Below are positions 50,457 through 58,888 of a stretch of 64,000 bases of DNA, one piece after another. Source of the DNA: Dietzia sp. JS16-p6b. Lineage in GTDB: Bacteria > Actinomycetota > Actinomycetes > Mycobacteriales > Mycobacteriaceae. The translations under genes were made by a program, and so were the position numbers. Position 1 is the first letter of the stretch, and the number at the start of each line of letters is the position of its first letter. Under the pieces are notes generated by a model. The model worked only from the letters and a program-made list of their open reading frames with translations, did no database searches and was not told where the DNA came from. Where the stretch lies: contig NZ_CP024869.1 in the NCBI RefSeq assembly GCF_003052165.1, positions 2,948,001 through 3,012,000 of the forward strand, read 5' to 3'.

Positions 50457-52757
50457 TCAGGTCCCGGGGGCAACCGCCCGGCGGATTCGTCGCGCGGCGG
50501 TAACGAGGTTGCGCAGACTCGGTTCCAGCTGCCAGGTGTAGCGGGTCTTGAGGCCGCCGTCCGGGACCGCCCACAGTCGGTCCACCCCCACCGCCGCGAC
50601 CGCCTCGAGCAACCTCTCGTGGAGCAGGTCGATGTCGGGGACGAACCCCGATCTCGACTCGTAGACGCCCGGGGCGACCTGCCGCGTGAGGGTGTGGTCC
50701 GTGAGGGCGTCCAGGACCCAGTCGATCGACCGGGTCGCGACGATCGCCGTCACATCCGCGTCGAGCCCCTCGATCGCCTCCTTCATCACCTGCAGGGACG
50801 AGTAGCTCAGGTGGGTGTGGATCTGGGTGTCCGGACCGGCGCCTGCGGAGGCAAGGCGGAACGTGGCCACCGCCCACTCGAGATAGGCACGCCTGTCCGC
50901 CCCGCGCCGCGGCAGCAGCTCGCGGATCGCCGGCTCGTCGATCTGCACGATCGCCAACCCCGCGTCCTCCAGGTCCGCCACCTCGTCCCGGACCACCAGG
51001 GCCAACTGGGTGGCCACCTCGGACAGCGCGAGATCGGTCCGGCAGAAGGACCGGGCGAGCATCGTCACCGGTCCCGTCACCATCCCCTTGACCGGTCGGT
51101 CGGTGAGGGTCTGCGCGTACCCGGTCCACTCGACCGTCATCGGCGCGGGACGCGCCACGTCCCCGTACAGGATCGGTGGGCGCACGCAGCGGGACCCGTA
51201 GGACTGCACCCATCCGTGCCGGGTCGCCGCGAACCCGTCGAGCAGTTCCGCGAAGTACTGCACCATGTCGTTGCGCTCGACCTCACCGTGCACCAGGACG
51301 TCGAGACCGATGTCCTCCTGCAGGCGGATCACCGAGGCGATCTCGTCGCGCAGGTAGCCGCGATAACGCTCGTAGTCGATGCGACCGTCGGCCAGGTCCC
51401 GGCGGGCCCTGCGGATCTGCACGGTCTGCGGGAACGACCCGAGGGTCGCGGTGGGCAGGATCGGGAGCCCCAGACGCGCCGCCTGCAGCGGAGCCCGCTC
51501 CGGGTAGGGCATGCGGAGCTTGTCGTCGTCGTCGACCGCCGCCGTCCTGGCCCGCACGTCCGGCCTGCGCGCACTGGGCCGCTCCGGCAGCGGACGCCAC
51601 CGCGGCGTCGGGCCGTCGACCACCGCGTCGGCCAGCGACACCACCTCCGCGACCTTCTGGCGCGCGAAGGCCAGGCAGTCCCCCAGTTCCGCGGGCAGGT
51701 CCTCCTCGGCCCCGACGTCGTAGGGCACGTGGAGCAACGTGCAGGAGGTCGACACCACCAGGTCGGCGAAGGTGTCCTTGAGCCGCCTCAGATACTCGAG
51801 CACCTCGAACTTGTCCGTGCGCCAGACGTTCTGGCCGTCGACCACACCGGCGTAGAGCCGCTTGTCCGCGAGCCCCGGGACCGCCGCGAGGTCGTCGGGG
51901 GTCCGGTACCCGTGGACCAGGTCGAGACCGATCGCCTCGACCCCGGTCGACGCGAGCGCGGGCAGCGCCTCGGCCAGGTCCCCGTACTGGCCCGTGACCA
52001 GGATCCGCGGACGCGTGGGGGACGCGGACAACCGGTCATAGGCGTGACGCAGCCGCTCGACCTCGCCGGGAGTGCGTTCCATGGTCATACAGGGTTCGTC
52101 GAACTGGACGCAGGTCACGCCCGCCTCCGCCAGGACCTCCAGCAGCCTCTCGTACTGTCCGAGCACCCGGTCGAGCAGCTCGATCGGCTGGAACCCGCGT
52201 GTTGCGGTGGGGGAGGCCTTGCTCAACAGCAGCAGCGACACCGGCCCGGTGACCACCGGCCGGATGTCGATCCCCAGTTCGTGCGCGCGGGCGACCTCGG
52301 CCAGCAGCGCCCCCGGCGCCAGGCCGAGCACGGAGGAGTCCTCGAACTCGGGCTGACGGTAGTGGTACGGGGTGCCCTGGAGCGCCACCAGTTCCAGTGG
52401 AGCCACGTCCGCGCGGCCGCGCGCGAGTGCGAACTGGGTGTCCACCGGCGACAGGCCACGCACCAGGTCCGTGAAACGGTGCGGGACGGCGCCGATGAGC
52501 AGGGCGTCGTCCAGGATGTGGTCGTAGAAGGAGAAGGTGTTGCCGGGGATCTGCGTCAGCCCCGTGTCCCGGAGCTCCCGCCAGGTCGACTCCTGGATCC
52601 GGCGGCCCACGGACAGGAGTTCGGACCGTGTGCCGTCCCCGTGCCAGTATCGCTCGAGCGCCCGCTTGAGCTCCCGCCGTGGGCCGATGCGCGGGTACCC
52701 CAGCACGCTGGACGCGCGGGTGAGCGCGAGGTGTGAGCGTTCGAGCTCCCGTCTCAC
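50457..52757 (-). CDS. MetE-family protein lacking the zinc ligands
   Basis: Full-length (766 aa) relative of cobalamin-independent methionine synthase with both TIM-barrel halves: LGYPRIGPRRELKRAL at the N-terminus, LPTATLGSFPQT, LVHGEVERNDMVQYF and IVQIDEPAIRE in the C-terminal half. Homocysteine-contact motifs are retained, but at the zinc site only H649 remains. The expected Cys, Glu and Cys (E. coli C643, E665, C726) are S651 (THLSYS), V673 (AIVATRS) and G734 (VPDGGLKTR). A normal MetE reaction therefore seems impossible, so it is a degenerate or repurposed paralogue rather than the main methionine synthase. GTG 52757 lies 5 nt after the fadB2 stop, so the two are co-transcribed. Confidence 0.88.
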   Translation of the reverse strand: MRRELERSHLALTRASSVLGYPRIGPRRELKRALERYWHGDGTRSELLSVGRRIQESTWRELRDTGLTQIPGNTFSFYDHILDDALLIGAVPHRFTDLVRGLSPVDTQFALARGRADVAPLELVALQGTPYHYRQPEFEDSSVLGLAPGALLAEVARAHELGIDIRPVVTGPVSLLLLSKASPTATRGFQPIELLDRVLGQYERLLEVLAEAGVTCVQFDEPCMTMERTPGEVERLRHAYDRLSASPTRPRILVTGQYGDLAEALPALASTGVEAIGLDLVHGYRTPDDLAAVPGLADKRLYAGVVDGQNVWRTDKFEVLEYLRRLKDTFADLVVSTSCTLLHVPYDVGAEEDLPAELGDCLAFARQKVAEVVSLADAVVDGPTPRWRPLPERPSARRPDVRARTAAVDDDDKLRMPYPERAPLQAARLGLPILPTATLGSFPQTVQIRRARRDLADGRIDYERYRGYLRDEIASVIRLQEDIGLDVLVHGEVERNDMVQYFAELLDGFAATRHGWVQSYGSRCVRPPILYGDVARPAPMTVEWTGYAQTLTDRPVKGMVTGPVTMLARSFCRTDLALSEVATQLALVVRDEVADLEDAGLAIVQIDEPAIRELLPRRGADRRAYLEWAVATFRLASAGAGPDTQIHTHLSYSSLQVMKEAIEGLDADVTAIVATRSIDWVLDALTDHTLTRQVAPGVYESRSGFVPDIDLLHERLLEAVAAVGVDRLWAVPDGGLKTRYTWQLEPSLRNLVTAARRIRRAVAPGT

Positions 52758-52762
52758 GGCGG

Positions 52763-53683
52763 TCAGCGGGTGGCCCGGGCAGCTGCTCGGGGGACGTCGT
52801 AACGGTAGAAGCCGTGGCCGCTCTTCTCGCCCAGCCGTCCCGCCTCGACCATCCGCAGCAGCAGGGGCGGCGGTGCGTACAGCGGTTCACGGAACTCGGC
52901 GTACATCGACTCGGCGATCGCCTTGACCGTGTCCAGGCCCACGAGGTCGGCCAGGGAGAGCGGCCCCATCGGGTGGGCGCACCCCAGCACCATCGCCTTG
53001 TCGATGTCCTCCGGGGTGGCGAACCCGGACTCCGCCATCCTGATGGCCGAGAGCAGGTAGGGCACGAGCAGAGCGTTGACCACGGCGCCCGACCGGTCAG
53101 CGGAGTGCACCACCTGCTTGCCCAGGACCTGTTCGGCGAACGCCTCGGCGCGCTCGCGCACGGACCTGCCCGTCTCCAGCGTGCTCACCAGCTCGACCAG
53201 GGGCAGCACGGGGACGGGGTTGAAGAAGTGCATGCCGATCACGCGCCGCGGAGTGGCGGTGCAGGAGGCGAGTTTCATGATCGGGATGGACGAGGTGTTG
53301 GAGGCCAGGACCGCTTCCGGGTCGGTGACCACCTGATCGAGCTCACGGAACACCGCCGCCTTGGCCGCCTCGTCCTCGACGATCGCCTCGATCACCAGCT
53401 GACGGTCGACGAAGTCCCCGAGGTCGGTGGTGAACCGCAGCCGCAGTGCGGCCTGGTCACGCTCGCGCCGGGTGATCTTCCCGGAGGAGACCCCCCGGTC
53501 GAGGGAGGCGAGGATGCGGGACCGGCCCGCCTCGGCGAGGTCCCGGGTGGAGTCCCACACCAGCACGTCGACGTGGGCGCGCGCGCAGACCTCGGCGATC
53601 CCCGCCCCCATCCGGCCGGAGCCGACCACTCCCACGCGGGTGATCGACCCCGGCTCCGGGGCTACCTCGCGGGTGGTGGGCAT
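52763..53683 (-). CDS. fadB2: 3-hydroxybutyryl-CoA dehydrogenase
   Basis: NAD-dependent oxidation of 3-hydroxyacyl-CoA in fatty-acid breakdown. 306 residues with Rossmann motif VGVVGSGRMGAGIAEVCAR, EDEAAKAAVF, SNTSSIPI (catalytic Ser), the catalytic His in MHFFNPVPVLPLVE and the C-terminal domain NALLVPYLLSAIRMAESG and HPMGPLSLADLVGLD. An Ala replaces the usual Phe in DRSGAVVNALL. It lies downstream of aceA as in mycobacteria (Rv0468), separated from it by a terminator, and it is followed by the MetE-like gene. Confidence 0.95.
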   Translation of the reverse strand: MPTTREVAPEPGSITRVGVVGSGRMGAGIAEVCARAHVDVLVWDSTRDLAEAGRSRILASLDRGVSSGKITRRERDQAALRLRFTTDLGDFVDRQLVIEAIVEDEAAKAAVFRELDQVVTDPEAVLASNTSSIPIMKLASCTATPRRVIGMHFFNPVPVLPLVELVSTLETGRSVRERAEAFAEQVLGKQVVHSADRSGAVVNALLVPYLLSAIRMAESGFATPEDIDKAMVLGCAHPMGPLSLADLVGLDTVKAIAESMYAEFREPLYAPPPLLLRMVEAGRLGEKSGHGFYRYDVPRAAARATR

Positions 53684-53747
53684 CTACGACACGTCCTTCT
53701 CGAACCGGGTGGTCGGTCCGGGCACGGGCCCGGAGTGCACGGACACG

Positions 53748-53792
53748 ACCGGGGGCCGGGGCCGCCTCGTGGAGACGATCCCGGCCCCCGGT
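53748..53792 (-). terminator. Terminator of aceA
   Basis: 13-bp perfect stem ACCGGGGGCCGGG/CCCGGCCCCCGGT (53748-53760 with 53780-53792), 50 bp after the aceA stop. Confidence 0.85.
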
Positions 53793-53841
53793 GTGGTGGT
53801 GCCATGGTGCTGGTCGCCCTACCGGAGGGCGATCCTGGGGG

Positions 53842-55131
53842 TCAGTGGAACTGACCCTCCTCGGTGGAGCCCTTCAGCGCCGCGGTGGACGTGTTGGGGT
53901 CGACCGTGGTGGCGATGCGGTCGAAGTAGCCGGCGCCGACCTCGCGCTGGTGCTTGACGGCGGTGAAGCCACGCTCCTCGGCGGCCTTGAACTCGCGCTG
54001 CTGCAGGTCGACGAACGCGGTCATCTGGTTACGGGCGTACCCGTAGGCCAGGTCGAACATGCCGTAGTTGAGCGAGTGGAAGCCGGCCAGCGTGATGAAC
54101 TGGAACTTGAAGCCCATCGCGCCGAGCTCCTTCTGGAACTTGGCGATCGTGTCGTCGTCCAGGTTCGCCTTCCAGTTGAAGGAGGGCGAGCAGTTGTAGG
54201 CCAGGAGCTGGTCCGGGAACTCCGCCTTGACGGCCTCGGCGAACTGCTTGGCGTACTCGAGGTCCGGGGTGCCGGTCTCCATCCAGATGAGGTCGGAGAA
54301 CGGGGCGTAGGCCTTGGCGCGCTCGATGCAGGGCTCGATGCCGTTCTTGACGTTGTAGAAGCCCTCGGCGGTGCGCTCGCCGGTGATGAACGGGCGGTCA
54401 CGCTCGTCGACATCGGAGGTGATGAGCGTGGCGGCCTCGGCGTCGGTGCGCGCGATGATGACCGACGGGACGTTCGCGACGTCGGCCGCCAGACGGGCCG
54501 AGGTCAGCGTACGGATGTGCTGGTTGGTCGGGATGAGCACCTTGCCACCGAGGTGGCCGCACTTCTTCTCCGAGGCGAGCTGGTCCTCCCAGTGCACGCC
54601 CGCGGCGCCGGCCGCGATCATGGCCTTCTGCAGCTCGTAGGCGTTCAGGGCGCCACCGAAGCCGGCCTCGGCGTCGGCGACGATCGGGGCGAGCCAGTTC
54701 TCCACCGTGGTGTCACCCTCGATGCGGGCGATCTCGTCGGCGCGGAGCAGCGCGTTGTTGATCCGACGCACGACGGTCGGGACCGAGTTGGCCGGGTACA
54801 GCGACTGGTCCGGGTAGGTGTGGCCCGAGAGGTTGGCGTCGCCGGCGACCTGCCAGCCGGAGAGGTACACGGCCTCGAGGCCCGCACGGATCTGCTGCAC
54901 GGCCTGGTTGCCGGTCAGCGCGCCGAGGGAGTTGACGAAGTCCTTGTTGTTGACCTTGTCCCAGAGGATCTCCGCGCCACGGCGGGCGAGGGTGTGCTCC
55001 TCGACGACGGTGCCCTGCAGCTCCGCCACCTGCTCGGCGGTGTAGTTGCGGGTGATGCCCTTCCAGCGGGGATTGGTGTCCCAGTCCTGCTGGATCTCTG
55101 CAGCGGTACGTGCCTTGCCAACGTTCGACAT
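53842..55131 (-). CDS. aceA: Isocitrate lyase
   Basis: Splits isocitrate into glyoxylate and succinate; entry to the glyoxylate shunt for growth on acetate or fatty acids. 429 residues, matching mycobacterial Icl1: [37 protein letters not shown] with the catalytic Cys, and [12 protein letters not shown] 55131 is chosen over the longer GTG frame because AGGAAAGA precedes it and the N-terminus [14 protein letters not shown] is that of the family. It diverges from ramB, whose product controls it in corynebacteria; a RamB-like site lies between the genes. Confidence 0.96.
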   Translation of the reverse strand: MSNVGKARTAAEIQQDWDTNPRWKGITRNYTAEQVAELQGTVVEEHTLARRGAEILWDKVNNKDFVNSLGALTGNQAVQQIRAGLEAVYLSGWQVAGDANLSGHTYPDQSLYPANSVPTVVRRINNALLRADEIARIEGDTTVENWLAPIVADAEAGFGGALNAYELQKAMIAAGAAGVHWEDQLASEKKCGHLGGKVLIPTNQHIRTLTSARLAADVANVPSVIIARTDAEAATLITSDVDERDRPFITGERTAEGFYNVKNGIEPCIERAKAYAPFSDLIWMETGTPDLEYAKQFAEAVKAEFPDQLLAYNCSPSFNWKANLDDDTIAKFQKELGAMGFKFQFITLAGFHSLNYGMFDLAYGYARNQMTAFVDLQQREFKAAEERGFTAVKHQREVGAGYFDRIATTVDPNTSTAALKGSTEEGQFH

Positions 55132-55231
55132 CGCGACTCTTTCCTGTCTCGGGGGCGGAGCCGGCTTCGCACGATTGCGAGCGCGGCGTCCTGTACTTCG
55201 AAAGGATGCCACACTCATCGCAGCCCGTCTA

Positions 55232-55290
55232 CCTGCGAGTTATGCGAATCTGGCGAGTTTCCTTGCGTCGATTGCAAACTTTGCGAAGAA
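55232..55290. promoter_or_regulatory. AT-rich operator region with a RamB-like site (aceA/ramB)
   Basis: TTGCAAACTTTGCGAA at 55272-55287 matches the corynebacterial RamB motif (A/G-A-ACTTTGCAAA type). It stands in an AT-rich pocket about 40 bp before the ramB start. Related half-sites (TGCGAGTT, TGCGAATC) occur at 55231-55250. Confidence 0.65.
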
Positions 55291-55323
55291 TGTGGGGCAC
55301 ACCACCGACCGCGGGAGCCGACG

Positions 55324-56778
55324 ATGACCACCACTCACATGGGCGCACGCCTGCGACGCCTGCGGGAGGAGCAGGGGCTTACCCAGGCGGCGTTCGCCGA
55401 GACGCTGGGGCTGTCCGCCAGCTATCTCAACCAGCTCGAGAAGGACGCGCGCCCGGTCACCTCCCGGGTCCTGGCCCGGCTGTCCGAGGAGTACGGGGTC
55501 GACTCGACCTTCTTCGCCTCGGACGCCGACACCCGGCTGATCGCGGAACTGACCGAGGCCCTGTCCGACCCCCAGGTGTCCGCCGGCGTCCCCGCGGGTG
55601 AGGTGGTCGACCTGGTCCGTGCCCACCCGTCGCTGGCGCGCGCCTTCGCCGTGCTGAACCAGAGGTATCGGAACTCGGCCGACCTCCTCGCCGCCCTCAC
55701 CGAGAGTCGCAACGCCCTGTCCGACGACACGGACACCTTCGCGTTGGCCATGCCCCACGAGGAGGTGCGCGACTACTTCTACCAGCGCCAGAACTACATC
55801 GATTCCCTGGACACCGCGGCCGAGGAGCTCACCACCCGGATCCGGATGAACCGCGGCGACGTCCGCGCCGAGCTCGAGAACCGGCTCGCCGAGACCCACG
55901 GGGTCCGGGTCGCGCGCCGCGTGGACCTGCCCGACGGCCTGTGGCACCGCTACTCCGACCGCGACCGTCGGCTCGACCTGTCCGCGCACCTGACCGGGGG
56001 GCAACAGGCCTTCCGCGTGGCATCGGAGCTCGCGTTCCTCGAGCACCACGAACTGCTCGACCAGCTGGTGGCCGACGGCGCCTTCAGCTCCCCCGCCGCC
56101 GCCTCCCTGGCCCAGCGCGGGCTGGCCAACTACTTCGCCGCCGCCGTACTGATGCCCTACCAGCGCTTCCTCGACACCGCCGAGGACTTCCGCTACGACG
56201 TCGAACGCCTGATGACCTTCTATGCGACGGGCTACGAGACCGTGTGCCACCGCCTGTCGACGCTCCAGCGCCCGGGCGCCGCCGGGGTGCCCTTCAGCTT
56301 CGTGCGGGTGGACCGCGCGGGGAACATGTCCAAGCGGCAGTCGGCCTCCGGCGTCCACTTCACCACCTCGGGCGGCACGTGCCCGTTGTGGAACGTCTAC
56401 GAGACCTTCTCGTTCCCCGGCAAGATCATGCGGCAGGTCGCGGAGTTGCCCGACGGCCGCCTGCACCTGTGGGTCTCGCGGACCGTGACCACCCGGCCCA
56501 TGCGGTTCGGCCAACCCCGCAAGACCTTCGCGATCGGTCTGGGCTGCGAGGCCCGGCACGCCCACCGCACCGTCTACGCGCAGGGTCTGGACCTCGCCGA
56601 CGCCGACGCCGCCACCAAGATCGGATCCGGGTGCCGCATGTGCGAGAGACCCGCCTGCCCCCAGCGGGCCTTCCCGCCGCTCAACCGCACACTCAGGGTC
56701 GATGCGCATCGATCGTCGCTCTCGCCGTATCTGCTCGACGATCCCCACTCCCGGACGACCTCCCCTGCCCTACCCTGA
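55324..56778 (+). CDS. ramB: RamB acetate-metabolism regulator
   Basis: A 484-residue XRE-family regulator of the ScfR/RamB group: N-terminal helix-turn-helix (MGARLRRLREEQGLTQAAFAETLGLSASYLNQLEKDARPVT), a long middle domain with the IrrE-like/DUF2083 region (ELAFLEHHELLDQL, AVLMPYQRFLD), and a C-terminal cysteine cluster GSGCRMCERPACPQRAFPP, likely a metal or redox site. In Corynebacterium RamB represses acetate genes. GGGAG lies 6 nt before ATG 55324. It diverges from aceA. A disordered tail after the Cys cluster ends the protein. Confidence 0.94.
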   Translation: MTTTHMGARLRRLREEQGLTQAAFAETLGLSASYLNQLEKDARPVTSRVLARLSEEYGVDSTFFASDADTRLIAELTEALSDPQVSAGVPAGEVVDLVRAHPSLARAFAVLNQRYRNSADLLAALTESRNALSDDTDTFALAMPHEEVRDYFYQRQNYIDSLDTAAEELTTRIRMNRGDVRAELENRLAETHGVRVARRVDLPDGLWHRYSDRDRRLDLSAHLTGGQQAFRVASELAFLEHHELLDQLVADGAFSSPAAASLAQRGLANYFAAAVLMPYQRFLDTAEDFRYDVERLMTFYATGYETVCHRLSTLQRPGAAGVPFSFVRVDRAGNMSKRQSASGVHFTTSGGTCPLWNVYETFSFPGKIMRQVAELPDGRLHLWVSRTVTTRPMRFGQPRKTFAIGLGCEARHAHRTVYAQGLDLADADAATKIGSGCRMCERPACPQRAFPPLNRTLRVDAHRSSLSPYLLDDPHSRTTSPALP

Positions 56779-56783
56779 CGGCC

Positions 56784-57362
56784 ATGAGCCAGGCACACCA
56801 CACCGACAGTGACCCCGGGGACCCGGGCCGGCCCCGAATCCGCCCCGGCGGGTTCCGCGAACTCGGTCCGGTGGGCTGGGCCGTCAACCGCGTGGGAGCC
56901 CGCGTCACCGGCAGCCGCGACGTCCATCTGTTCGCCACACTCGGCCGCGCACGCCGACTGTTCCCCGCGTGGTTGGCCTACTCCGGGATGATGATGCCCT
57001 TCGGGGTCCTCGACCGCCGGACCACAGAGTTGGTCATCCTGCGCGTCGCCCACCTCCGGGACAGCGCCTACGAACGGGCCCACCACGAGCGGATCGGCGC
57101 GCGGGTGGGGCTCGACGACGACGAGATCGCCCGCACCCTGCACGATCCCCGGTCCGCCGGGTGGCCGAATCGACTGCGGGCGGTGTTGACCGCGGTGGAC
57201 GAGCTCGTGCGGACCAAGGACATCGCCGACGACACGTGGGCGGAGGTGGCCACGCACCTGACCGAGGCGGAGCTCGTGGGCCTGGTGCAGCTGGTGGCCC
57301 AGTATGACGGCTTGGCCACGACCCTCCACGCCCTGCGGATCCAGCCCGACCGCCCCCGCTGA
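56784..57362 (+). CDS. Carboxymuconolactone decarboxylase/AhpD-like protein (Rv0464c-like)
   Basis: A 192-residue CMD-fold protein: LFPAWLAYSGMMMPFGVLDRRTTELVILRVAHLRDSAYERAHHERIGARVGL. The usual AhpD CxxC is absent: the corresponding stretch reads DSAYERAHH, keeping the EH/H pair only, so a peroxidase cycle based on a dithiol is unlikely. TACCCT (56771-56776), inside the end of ramB, ends 7 nt before ATG 56784, predicting a leaderless mRNA. The position after ramB equals mycobacterial Rv0464c. Confidence 0.88.
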   Translation: MSQAHHTDSDPGDPGRPRIRPGGFRELGPVGWAVNRVGARVTGSRDVHLFATLGRARRLFPAWLAYSGMMMPFGVLDRRTTELVILRVAHLRDSAYERAHHERIGARVGLDDDEIARTLHDPRSAGWPNRLRAVLTAVDELVRTKDIADDTWAEVATHLTEAELVGLVQLVAQYDGLATTLHALRIQPDRPR

Positions 57363-57370
57363 GCCCGCCC

Positions 57371-57525
57371 TGGGTTGCGCGTCCCCTTTGCACGCCCACC
57401 CCTGGGTTGCGCGCCCCCTTCGCCCTGCGCGTCCTCTCTGCACGCCCACCCCCTTGGCTTGCGCGCCCCCTTTGCCCTGCGCGTCCTCTCTGCACGCCCA
57501 CCCCTGGGTTACGTGCCCCCTCTGG
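57371..57525. repeat. 51-bp imperfect tandem repeat
   Basis: Four units: a short copy (57371-57402), two 51-bp copies (57403-57453, 57454-57504) and a partial fourth (57505-57525). Each holds TGGGTTGCGCGCCCC and CTCTGCACGCCCACCCC. Non-coding as far as I can tell; it starts 8 bp after the CMD gene. Confidence 0.85.
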
Positions 57526-57542
57526 TCCATTCGCGCAGCACA
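57520..57542. repeat. Left copy of a gene-flanking repeat
   Basis: CTCTGGTCCATTCGCGCAGC and following bases resemble 58653-58677 (CTTTGGTCCATTTCGCCAGC) at about 20 of 24 aligned positions with two 1-nt indels. The two copies bracket the AbiEi/DUF559 gene in the same orientation. Confidence 0.6.
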
Positions 57543-57692
57543 CGTGGGCTCCCGCTGAACCGGCGAGTTCCCTCTGGGTCGTGATCGGCCGGCCCCCGCG
57601 GCCGAGGCTCGTGTGTCCACAAGCGGTGTCGGCTCCCCACAGACGAACGGGGATCGTCGAATCCACGACGGATCCGCTCGTTCGCGGCGTGC
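57526..57692. other. Gap before the AbiEi/DUF559 gene
   Basis: No gene recognised and no clear -10 box. With the tandem repeat, the full intergenic stretch 57363-57692 is 330 bp. Confidence 0.4.
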
Positions 57693-58571
57693 ATGATCAC
57701 CGGCATGACACGCCATCGCCCGGGACCGCAACATCCCGTCCTCTCCTCTGCCCGACTCAGCCGCGAGCTGACCGCCCTTCCCCGTCGCCGACGAGAGCGC
57801 GAGTACCTCAAGATCGCGGACGAGCTATGGCTGCCGGTAGCTCTCCCGCTCACCTTCGAGACCAAGTCGGTGGCGTACTCGCGCTTGTACCCGGACGGCG
57901 TCCTCACCGGCTGGTCGGCAGCGGCACTCCACGGGATCGACGCCCCGGACGACGCGGTTCCGGAGTTGTGCGTCGGCCCCAGCGGCAGAACGCGCTCGGG
58001 TCTGCGCCTTCGTCGGTACCGGGTGCCGCCATCGGCCGTGGAGCAGAAGCGGGGCGTCGCCGTCACCAGCCGTCGGTGGACCGCCTTCGACCTGGCCCGC
58101 TTCAACGACCACCTGGCCGGGGTCCTCGCGGTGGAGCACTTCTACCGACACGGATTCTCGGACCGTGAGCTACGCGACGTTGTCGACGAACACGTCGGCA
58201 CCTGGGGGGTCGCACGAGCACGACGGGTACTCGCAGATGCCGACCGTCGCAGTGAGTCACCCATGGAGACCGAGGCGAGGTTGTTCCTCAGGGACGCGGG
58301 GTTCACGAGGTTCATACCGCAGGTCGAGGTGGGGGACGACTACCGCCTCGATCTCGCTGACCCCGTTCACAAGATCGCGGTCGAGTACGACGGCTCGCAC
58401 CACGAACACCCGGCGCAGCAGTCGAAGGACCGGTTCCGTCGGAACCGCCTCCTCGCGGCCGGCTGGATCGTCATCGGCGTCGACCACAGGATTCTCCGTA
58501 CCCGGCGAGACGACCTGCTCCGGCAGGTTGAGGCGGCGTACGCGCAGCGTTCCTCCCGCTTCGTCGCCTGA
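57693..58571 (+). CDS. AbiEi-like/DUF559 endonuclease-domain protein
   Basis: A 292-residue two-part protein. The N-terminal two thirds resemble the AbiEi-type winged-helix and following domain common in actinobacterial genes (GVLTGWSAAALHGIDAPDDAVPELCV; VTSRRWTAFDLARF). The C-terminal DUF559 domain is a Vsr-like PD-(D/E)xK fold: SPMETEARLFLRDAGF, DYRLDLADPVHKIAVEYDGSHHE, RNRLLAAGWIVIGVD, with Glu, Asp and EYDG as likely metal ligands. Starts at ATG 57693 or 57705. There is no AbiEii toxin gene next to it, so it is an orphan. Similar near-direct repeats lie on both sides. Function unknown. Confidence 0.85.
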   Translation: MITGMTRHRPGPQHPVLSSARLSRELTALPRRRREREYLKIADELWLPVALPLTFETKSVAYSRLYPDGVLTGWSAAALHGIDAPDDAVPELCVGPSGRTRSGLRLRRYRVPPSAVEQKRGVAVTSRRWTAFDLARFNDHLAGVLAVEHFYRHGFSDRELRDVVDEHVGTWGVARARRVLADADRRSESPMETEARLFLRDAGFTRFIPQVEVGDDYRLDLADPVHKIAVEYDGSHHEHPAQQSKDRFRRNRLLAAGWIVIGVDHRILRTRRDDLLRQVEAAYAQRSSRFVA

Positions 58572-58652
58572 CCCCTCCGCGTCGCGCGCCCGCGCCGGAG
58601 CTTCCCGCCTCACCTGGCCCGATTCCCCGGCGGCGAGCCCAGGTGCGCGGGC

Positions 58653-58677
58653 TCTTTGGTCCATTTCGCCAGCGCAC
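58653..58677. repeat. Right copy of the gene-flanking repeat
   Basis: Counterpart of the copy at 57520-57542, 80 bp beyond the DUF559 gene stop. Confidence 0.6.
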
Positions 58678-58734
58678 CCATCCCTCTCGCGGACATTCCG
58701 AGCGCGTAGGACGAAGACGGCGCACAAGTCGGCC

Positions 58735-58850
58735 GGGCGGGGGCGGGCGCCGGGCCGAGTGGGCGCGGGCGCCGGGCCGAGTGGGCGCGGGCGCCGGGCC
58801 GGGCGGGGTGGGCGCCGGGCCGGGCGGGCGCGGGCGCGGGCGCCGGGCCT
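58735..58850. repeat. 22-bp GC tandem repeats between DUF559 and GH65 genes
   Basis: Three copies of a 22-bp unit GGGCGCCGGGCCGAGTGGGC-GC followed by degenerate GGGCGGGCGCG copies, almost entirely G and C. Part of a 317-bp gap (58572-58888) without a gene; the GGCGCCs could form hairpins and act as the GH65 terminator. Confidence 0.8.
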
Positions 58851-58888
58851 CCGCTCCCCGGTTCAGCCTCCCCGCCCCGGCGCTGCCC

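Noticed and set aside
57371-57525. CRISPR array
   Set aside because: Units are directly adjacent without spacers, and no cas genes are in the window.
57693-58571. Complete AbiE toxin-antitoxin system
   Set aside because: Only the AbiEi-like part is present, fused to DUF559. No nucleotidyltransferase (AbiEii) gene lies on either side.
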